Part shown: positions 56,880 to 64,000 of the stretch, in pieces
How the letters are laid out: each line of letters starts with the position of its first letter
Numbering within the stretch: the first letter of the stretch is position 1
Source: Welwitschia mirabilis
Lineage: Eukaryota; Gnetophyta; Gnetopsida; Welwitschiales
DNA: 64,000 nt
Assembly (NCBI GenBank): GCA_051453625.1
Contig: JBOZIK010000001.1
Coordinates: 143,355,237-143,419,236, forward strand
Direction of reading: 5' to 3'
Notes under the pieces: generated by a model
Seen by the model: only the letters and a program-made list of their open reading frames with translations
Database searches by the model: none
Told to the model about the DNA's origin: nothing
Translations under genes and position numbers: made by a program

Positions 56880-57760
56880 ATGCTTCATCTTTTTGTGGTT
56901 ACTTCATCATTCAATGTGATATGTTATACTTTAGTCTCTACCATGAGGACGTACGTAAAAAGTATTATTTTTATCTTTTTCAAAAGAAAAACTTTATGCC
57001 TATTAGTGATAATTTCCTATCCAAAAATAAGCCTTCTTAAGAACATGGTTCTAACTTGTCATAATGTTGCAGCAAAATAAATGCATAACATCACTATCCA
57101 AAAACTCTAAAGTGTTGAATACTACATGCAAAAGCCTATTCAAAATTCATTAAATGAATTTTTATCCTTCCATGGTAAATGATTTACTACCTAGATTGAG
57201 GTATCTAGAGATGCATCCCATACATATGTGGGAAGCTTCTTCTAGATGAATATTATTCTCACCTTCTAGTGTAGAATTCATTCTTTTAACCACACCACTC
57301 TAGTGTAATATGCCTAGGATGGTCTTTTAACATCTTACTCCATGTTTCTTCAGAAATTCTAATAATTCTTTGAATATCTGCTTCCCCACGTCATCCATGT
57401 GTAATTTCTTGATCTTATAGCCTAACTTCTTTTTAAAGGACTCTTCTCATATTTGAAAAGTGTATGGGATTTATGAATTATGTTGAAGTAATTGATTCAA
57501 ACCTTCCTAGTATAGTCATCTATGAAAGTGACAATCTTCCAATTCTCTCTCAACGTTGCAACAAACAGAAAGCCATCAATGTTGAAATGCACTAGTTCCT
57601 TCTTAGACTTTTCCCACTGTCGAATGGCTTCCTTAAAACCTTTCTTAAAATGTATGCTTTACATTTTACAGTTTTTACTTAAAGATCCTCTAAATTCCCT
57701 TAAGATTATAGATCCCTCTAGTGGCATACAATGTAGAAGGAGCTTTTTCTAAAGCTTATA
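56880..57760 (-). pseudogene. Copia integrase remnant
   Basis: On -, VKCKAYILRKVLRKPFDSGK corresponds to the end of the HHCC finger (CKAC.LGK....FDSGK), and VTFIDDYTRK at 57503-57532 is the first catalytic-aspartate block. Downstream, FSFEKDKNNTFYVRPHGRD (about 56950) fits the block of the form GY....K.Y...S.DV.F.E. Stops are frequent. Confidence 0.75.
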
Positions 57761-58277
57761 TGGATTCTACATCTTAAAAACAATGCATTAAGATATAATC
57801 TCTTAATCTTACTCAAAAAAACACTTTCCCCTTCATCTGTCAATGCTTTTTTCATTCAAATACATCGAATTATCTTTCATGACATAGGGTATAGCACCCT
57901 TATTAATGTCTAGTTTCTCATATTCTCCTATCATAAATTCATTCATAGCAAGTGTGCTAAGGGATAAATGGTAAGATGCATATGACATATGTGCTAGAGT
58001 TCTTTAGCTAGATCAACACTAATCCAATATCTAATCACCATTTGCATATTTTTATCTACAATTGAAACTATGTTGTGAAACTAGTTGTTTAATTTAAATA
58101 AGAAATCCGTTCTAGAAGGCATATGCTAGAGTTCTCATTTCCAATATTTAGCAATCAATAACACCTCCTATCTCAGAGTTGGCATAACCCATATCAAACT
58201 TGTTCACTAATAAGACTAGCATTGGCCTAGTAATCGAATTTAAAAGATTTCATGGAAATCTCCTCACACACTCAAAA

Positions 58278-58355
58278 GGACATAGACTACTTTTCATTAT
58301 CAATACCAAATGTGGAGGACATAGACTACTTTTCATTATCAATACCAAATGTGGA
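58278..58355 (+). repeat. 39-bp tandem duplication
   Basis: ggacatagactacttttcat, continuing to tatcaataccaaatgtgga, occurs twice in direct succession, nearly identical. It lies within the gag/protease part of the copia relic. Confidence 0.9.
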
Positions 58356-59070
58356 TGATTACTACATCTATTTTAGTTGATGTTCTTGACTCATTCTTTT
58401 AATCTAATCATATGAAGTTACACACCCTAAAATAATATGACCCTTATTCTTCTTAAGGCTTACTACTTCTGATGCCATTTCTCTTGAATGTTCTTTTCAT
58501 TTCCACTGCCTTGGTGGTCCTTTTGAGCTTACTTCCTCCTAGTGCTATTATAATGTATTTTATCTCTTGTTGTGCTAACGTAAATTTCATCCCATATATA
58601 GGCATCATATTGTTTACCAAAGATTGAACAAGGCTCTAGTCAAATTCTTAAAGTCCATGGTCTTCAAATTATCATCTAAAAACATGTTTTAATGACTTGG
58701 TTATAGGGCAAGAACTACTTGAATATGTGTCATGAGAAAAACCAAGCGATGCCTTGTTACTTACAATCATGATAAACAATGTTCTTGATTCCTCGAATCT
58801 CACTGATAAACTTCTAAGGTTTTAGTCAATTTTATTTGAATATTATTCACCCTATTCAAGAAATAGATAAACTACATATTTGGCTTTTTGCTAAGTGTTG
58901 CATTGAAAGTTAATACAATTTCCCATACATGTCACACTTCTACATCACTTTGCGATGCATCTATGACCAAAAGAATGAAAGAAGCCAAAATCTCATCAAT
59001 GGTAATCCAATGTTCCTCTACATTCAATGAACTTAATTTAGATTAACTTGTATAAAACATAGATGCTTAA

Positions 59071-60369
59071 TGATTATTCTCCTCTAAATGTCATTTGTAC
59101 AACTATTTATACTTGGTGACTAGATAAGTTGATTGTACCATTATGAGCGCTTATTTCAACCATTAGTTAATCTAAGGAAGGCGAAAAATGTCTAGGATGG
59201 AATGTGTTATTGGCGAGAACTATGTACTTGCAATCTATTTCTGTGCTTCTTATTTCACCCGCAATCAATCGTGGCTTAGATTATGCTGGTATTCAACGCA
59301 AGGAATTACTTCTCGAGAATAAAAAATAACATGCAAAATACATGTGGTAAATGCAGACCACATTAAATGGTTAAAACTAATAGAGATGCATTAAATAATA
59401 CTACACTACAATGAATGCTAATTTAATGTCACAAAGATTCAAGGGTGCTATCCCATGCCCTAACTTCAATAACTAGGAACTTAGGAATGCAAATGTACTC
59501 AAGAGGTCCTAGCCAATAAAACTAATCTAAGAACTCTTTAAGGGGGTGTTTCTTTCCATACAGAATTATGAGATTTAAAAAGAGAGACTAAGGTATTTCA
59601 AATGTACCTTGAATTTATTCTAGAAATAAAAGACAAGAAACAGAAAATGCAAAAGCTATGCCAACATTGTGTAGAAATGAATAAATTAAAGGTTAACACT
59701 GCAAGGCGTTAACATACTACTATTGTATTGTCACCATTACAGAGGCTGTAAAAAGCTACCTTCATCTTAGGTTACAGCAATAAATACGATTGCTACCAAA
59801 GGGATGGAAATATTCTTATGTTCAAGAGTGAAATTAGCTCCTTATGGTTAGCGAAGAGGAAGTCAGCATTACTGTAGTATAAAATTCTGTAGTTTAGTTA
59901 TATTTAGCTGTTACAAGGACTTAAACAGGATCTTGAGGAAGTAGTAATCATCAATATTAGCTCCCTATTCTAGGAAAGAGTTGTGATGGCTTTAGTGCCT
60001 CTTCAAAGGGGCATCTAACAAAACTATTAATGACAGCTAATGAAGAACAAAAAATATTCAAGTTATGTTTAAGTATAAACTTCACATAGTTTTAGGAAGC
60101 CCCAACACACCAAGTCATACTAACATAGCTTAGTTCAAATACATTTCATGCTAACTATATGCAAGAATATCCAAAATTATGTCATCATATTTGCTAAATT
60201 GGATCTCCACATAGCCTTCCACAAAAGGCTTTGACATGCCCTATCAAAAATATAACAATTAGTATCCAGACATATTCCATAAAGTCTTAATGCTAAAAAC
60301 TAATATTCCTTAAGTTCTAGAAAGAAAATCAAAACATCAAAATCTACAGGTTTATTTTCCTTAGACCAG
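59071..60369. other. No gene recognised
   Basis: Less AT-rich than much of the window, with phrases such as ctgttacaaggact and ggttacagcaat, but no LTR ends, coding motif or tRNA-like boxes could be supported. Confidence 0.5.
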
Positions 60370-61840
60370 TTGTGCCAAGAAGTGGACTATTTCTCAGTCG
60401 GTCTTGGTCTTCACGCCAGGTGTGTTGTCTCCTCTGTCTTCTTTGGGTTTCAGATCATCTGTAATACTAGTAACTAGGACCAGTGTAGTTTTAGTATCTT
60501 GTAACTCTCCCCGCACATGCTATTCAAAAGGGGTGAAGGCTATTTTCATATTTTTCTATTTCTTCATTGCTTCGTGTAGTGCTTGACTTATGTTGTGAAG
60601 CTTTTTCTGGACATTATTGCTAGGGGTTGTGGATTTTACCACAGCTATTTCTATTGTTTTTTCATCTTTCAACACTTCGCTTTCATTGAGACCAATCTAG
60701 TGCAAGATACTATAAGATAGATATTGGCTCAAGTGCTCTCTGGACTTGGTAGTTAGCACACCCACTAGATGTAAAAGCTTAAAAATGAGGCAGGGGTATG
60801 GTAGTTTATCATTCCTGTTCCCCGTAACAGCTGTAGCCATTCTTTCGAAAATGAATGCCAAGATGTCTATTAATATTCCTATCTTGATACAAAGAAATAG
60901 ACTAATGCGGATCATAGTGGCAGCAACATGGTTTAAGGTACCTTAATATGCCACATTTTTTGATGTAGTGTGTAGCACAATTCCATGCTTCTTGCGCTGC
61001 TTCAAAAGATGACTTCTCAGAGTTAGACTCTCGCTACTATCTATCTTCCTGTATGATCTCATGGGGATTCTAGTGGCTTTAGATAATGGACTCGTAACTA
61101 TTACAAACTCTTTTCTTGCCACTATTACTGAGACCACCTTGTTAGCTTACCATGCTTCTTTAAATGCCCCTAACCTCATTCAATGAGAAGATATTCTTAT
61201 GGTCGAGCAAATAATCCCCCTGCAGCTTTCTAGTTTTTCTCATCCAAGTTGGGAAAACGCTGCTAGAACATGGAGCTTAGGCAAAACTCAGGTACAAAAT
61301 CCTACGTTGCCATTTTAGCTAGTTGTCCCAACTGTATAGAAGAGAGCTGCACTAGTTCTGAGTGCTATTCCTTATCGAACATGGCGAGAAAGTCCCATTC
61401 CTAGAGAGTAGTACTTTCTCTTTTTCCTTGGTTGGCTTACTTGTTTTAGTTCTCTTTGTTGCGTAAGTTGGGGACACGATGGGAGATGTTTCCCTAGAGC
61501 TCTACCCCTTATCCACCTCTGTCAGAATGTATGAGCTATCTTGCTATGTCGACAGGCCCTCCTCCACTGCACTTTCCTTTTCCTTAAGCATTTGTAAGTC
61601 TGCTTTTGTTTGCTGCCTTGCTGCTAATGACTTTCTCTTATTTGTAGAACTCCAAGTAATCCTCTTGGGTGGGGGCTAGAGATTTTCTTAGCTTGTTTTG
61701 ATTTTCTCTTAGTTCCCAAAGGAAGGAAGCAAAGGAGTGGGGTTCTTTTTCTTGGCTGGAACCTACACGTGTTCCCCTTTTTTTTCCTTCTTTCGATTGT
61801 TTTGGTGGGATGTTTTTTCCCTTTCACCTTGGATTTGTCA
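60370..61840 (-). pseudogene. Relic of a plant transposon-associated protein (PF20167-like)
   Basis: On - the central part (60697-61137) reads MRSYRKIDSSESL and, after a stop, LFLCIKIGILIDILAFIFER then DKLPYPCLIFKLLHLVGVL. This fits the pattern 'R..LL..I..G..I.....I...I......LPFP.LI..L...AGV' of the family often labelled putative plant transposon protein. The upstream part (61624-61827) is lysine/proline-rich (HPTKTIERRKKKG), like the low-complexity N-terminus of such proteins. Several stops and shifts are present. It is separate from the copia ORF3 copies, and no surrounding element was delimited. Confidence 0.55.
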
Positions 61841-63660
61841 CAATTTAAAAATAGTTTTTCTCCTGCTTACTGCTAGTCTTGTTTTTCGTGCTATAATTCT
61901 TCAAGTCTGATTTAGCTCTTCAGCTACTTTTACCTCTTGTCTAGTACCTGTGCTCATGCCAAAAATGATTTTGCAACTATTTTACCATAGCTTCAAACAT
62001 CTACTAGGACTGTCTTGAATGCATGATTTGGATCTATTCTTCACTTCCCTGGGATGGAAGTTCCATTTAAGTAGTGTGTCCTATCAAGAACCTATTTCCT
62101 AGTAACTTGATTAATGCCCAAATTCCTTGTTCCACTATCTGCAAATGTGTTTCAACTACTCTAGGTGGGTCTGCTGCCTCTTCTCATTTAGCTACTTGCT
62201 TCGTACTAGACAGCTACTAGACAGCAAAACATTTAAGCCCATTTGACATGGAGAAAGCTTAGACTGATAGACATCCTAGCTTCTCATTGCTTTAAATATC
62301 TCTTGACCAATTCTTCTACTATTGGCATTGTTTTCATAGTACCCTTCCTCATAATCATATAGACATGTTACACATACTCTTATCATAAATCTTAATATTA
62401 CTCCATTGAAATATAATCAAGAGGCATTATCCTACTAAAGTATGACGAAAAAGCTCTATGGTGAATCCAAAATCCAAGAAATTGCTTGCATAAAACCCTA
62501 ACTAAATCACATAACCTGTTTCCACCAAAAATTTCATTAGAAAATCATATGGAAACAATAATCTCACTATGCACCGTGTAAGTTTCAAATCCTAAATGTA
62601 AAAAACAAGCACAAAGCATAGAAAAATCAGAACAATGTTACTGTATTATGTCACCCCATCTTAAAAAGTTGTTACACCATAACAGCATACTTGCAACGTG
62701 GAGAAATTAGCTGCAACGAAGTGGGGATTTCTTGAAGGGGTGTCATCATGGGGGATTCAGTGATAAATCCTGTGAAATCAACATCCCAGAGCTCAAGAAA
62801 AGCCTGAATCGCTAGATTTACCTTGAGGACTCCTCAATATTCAAGAGTGAATTATAGGGAAGAAGGATGGTGAAAAGCAAAAAGGAAGAAGAAAATAACG
62901 TTATCAAAAACCCTAATGCAATGTGACAGATTAAGCATAAGCAATTGGCAAGGTCCCAAGGCTGTCAACAATGGAGTAGTGAAAAGCAAGGTAAGAGATG
63001 TTCGAAGAAATGCTAGAATTCAAAAATAAGCAAACATGTCTTTTGTAGAGAGGGAAAGTTAAATATAATGGAGTTTTGTAATGTTGGACATGAGGCACTC
63101 TCTGCGCATGACACGTGGCGTGCTTCTAATCATCTACTCCTCTTTCAAATGAAATAGATCTTACATTATGCCTTAAGTATAAATCTTACTGCAAAATAAC
63201 ATTAGCCTAAAGAAATGGTAAGCTTTCTGTAGTTCATTGTAACAGTCTTCCATTAAGCAGTCTCTCCCTATGACTTACCTATGAGATATCTAGAGTAGAA
63301 CATATCAAAGGATAGGGCTAGCATTAAGTCTTATAAAATTTACCAATATAAACAAGCTCATTGTGAGATTCCTGCATAGGTCGATTCTATCATAAACTCA
63401 ATAAAAGTAGCAGAGTATGGGTAATAGGCACAGGCTAGGATTTTCCCTTAAACTCAAAGCCGCTGCAAAGAGATAGGTATAGGCCTATGTATGGTTCATA
63501 TGCAGGGGAAAGTTCCTGCCAAAAAATCGTATGGACAGATCATATTGGGAATGTTAACCGAATTAGAGCACAAATGGGCAACTTTTCTAAAAACAGGTGG
63601 AAATGCAAAGGATGAAGTAAATCTACTATAAAGAAGGATAATTAGAGGGGCATTAAGCTG
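61841..63660. other. No gene recognised
   Basis: A G-box/ABRE-like acacgtggc lies at 63113-63121, and telo-box-like aaaccctaa phrases at about 62495 and 62910. Such motifs occur in plant promoters, but no gene start could be attached to them. Confidence 0.4.
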
Positions 63661-63765
63661 AGATCAGAAGGAGAATTCTTATGCGTCACAACAGCATAAT
63701 CCCTATGTTTATTCATTTCCTCTTTTTTTTTCCCCCAAATTTTTACATAACTTTGGTAGCAATAG

Positions 63766-63951
63766 GTGCATTCCGCAGAAGAAGACATGATTGTGAAAGA
63801 CCATTATGCCCTCCGCGGACGATGCAACATCATGACATACCCTGGATTTCCTCTTCCCACTTATTCACAAATGACAAAATACCAATACCCATTGAACAGC
63901 TATAACACCAGAGCTCCAAAAAGTAGTATTGGGAGGAATGTCATGCTGTGA
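63766..63951 (+). other. Possible exon or chance ORF of about 61 codons
   Basis: Starting after gtgcattccgcag, a plausible acceptor, an open frame reads KDHYALRGRCNIMTYPGFPL and ends YNTRAPKSSIGRNVML before TGA. The composition is more protein-like than the surrounding DNA. I do not recognise the family. It may be the end of a gene or chance; there is no donor or further exon to support it. Confidence 0.25.
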
Positions 63952-64000
63952 ATGTATTAAATAAAACACAGGGATGAGTTTCATTTCATAGATTACAATC

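Larger units (their letters stand above)
55650..59070 (-). mobile_element. Ty1/copia relic, lineage uncertain
   Basis: The minus-strand order is gag (about 59060-58700), integrase (about 57760-56900) and RT (about 56170-55690), heavily stopped. gag: EEHWITIDEILASF, HVWEIVLTFNATLSKKPN, FIYFLNRVNNIQIKLTKTLE. No LTRs were found. It differs from the Sirevirus-like copies in sequence. Confidence 0.7.

Overview
The window looks like nuclear, repeat-rich (probably heterochromatic) DNA of a flowering plant. It is AT-rich and holds layered LTR retrotransposons of plant type (Sirevirus-like Ty1/copia, chromodomain Ty3/gypsy, a Tork/Tnt1-like gag), L1-type LINE relics, tRNA-derived SINE-like boxes and two tandem-repeat arrays. 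The species cannot be told from the sequence. No intact host gene was found; nearly every recognisable reading frame belongs to a decayed transposable element with stops and frameshifts. The assembly is broken by runs of N, several exactly 100 long: 2764-2863, 4767-4866, 7130-7229, 14205-14298, 18493-18930, 19225-19234, 21539-22218, 28510-28609, 31927-32026, 32853-32952, 47952-48051, 48494-48588 and 55300-55497.

Layout. 1-4.4 kb: a 166-bp tandem repeat, two copies of a block built from ~60-bp units that each carry a primer-binding-site-like motif, and a LINE reverse-transcriptase fragment. 4.4-17.95 kb: a satellite of 71-bp units passing into 51-bp units, split by Sirevirus A (4993-15706, + strand), which is flanked by the 5-bp duplication ATACT and contains three LTRs and two gag copies. 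18-28 kb: mostly unassigned AT-rich DNA with a long GT/GC microsatellite, G-rich and C-rich tracts, a SINE-like piece and a copia integrase relic. 28.6-31.3 kb: a long L1-type LINE relic on +. 32.2-32.5 kb: two minus-strand tRNA-like box pairs. 34.18-41.69 kb: Sirevirus B (- strand), with LTRs of about 1.65 kb, gag, a protease start and a third ORF, but lacking integrase, reverse transcriptase and nearly all RNase H. 43-44.2 kb: a gypsy-type LTR and an inverted Tork-like 5' end. 44.2-47.95 kb: Sirevirus-like C (+). 48.05-50.73 kb: 3' half of a chromodomain gypsy element (-). 50.73-55.64 kb: 3' half of Sirevirus D (+). 55.65-59.07 kb: another copia relic (-). 60.37-61.84 kb: a relic of a plant transposon-associated protein (-). 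The last 2 kb hold no recognised gene.

How the parts relate. The A, B and D copies share one architecture: LTR, initiator-Met-tRNA primer site, gag with a CCHC knuckle and coiled coil, pol in copia order (protease, integrase, RT, RNase H), a CpG-palindrome-rich spacer, an extra ORF3 with a strongly acidic C-terminus, two polypurine tracts about 0.35-0.5 kb apart, LTR. The most notable points are the gag+ORF3 element B that has lost pol, the conserved ORF3, the CpG-palindrome arrays in the LTRs, and the 71/51-bp satellite pierced by element A.
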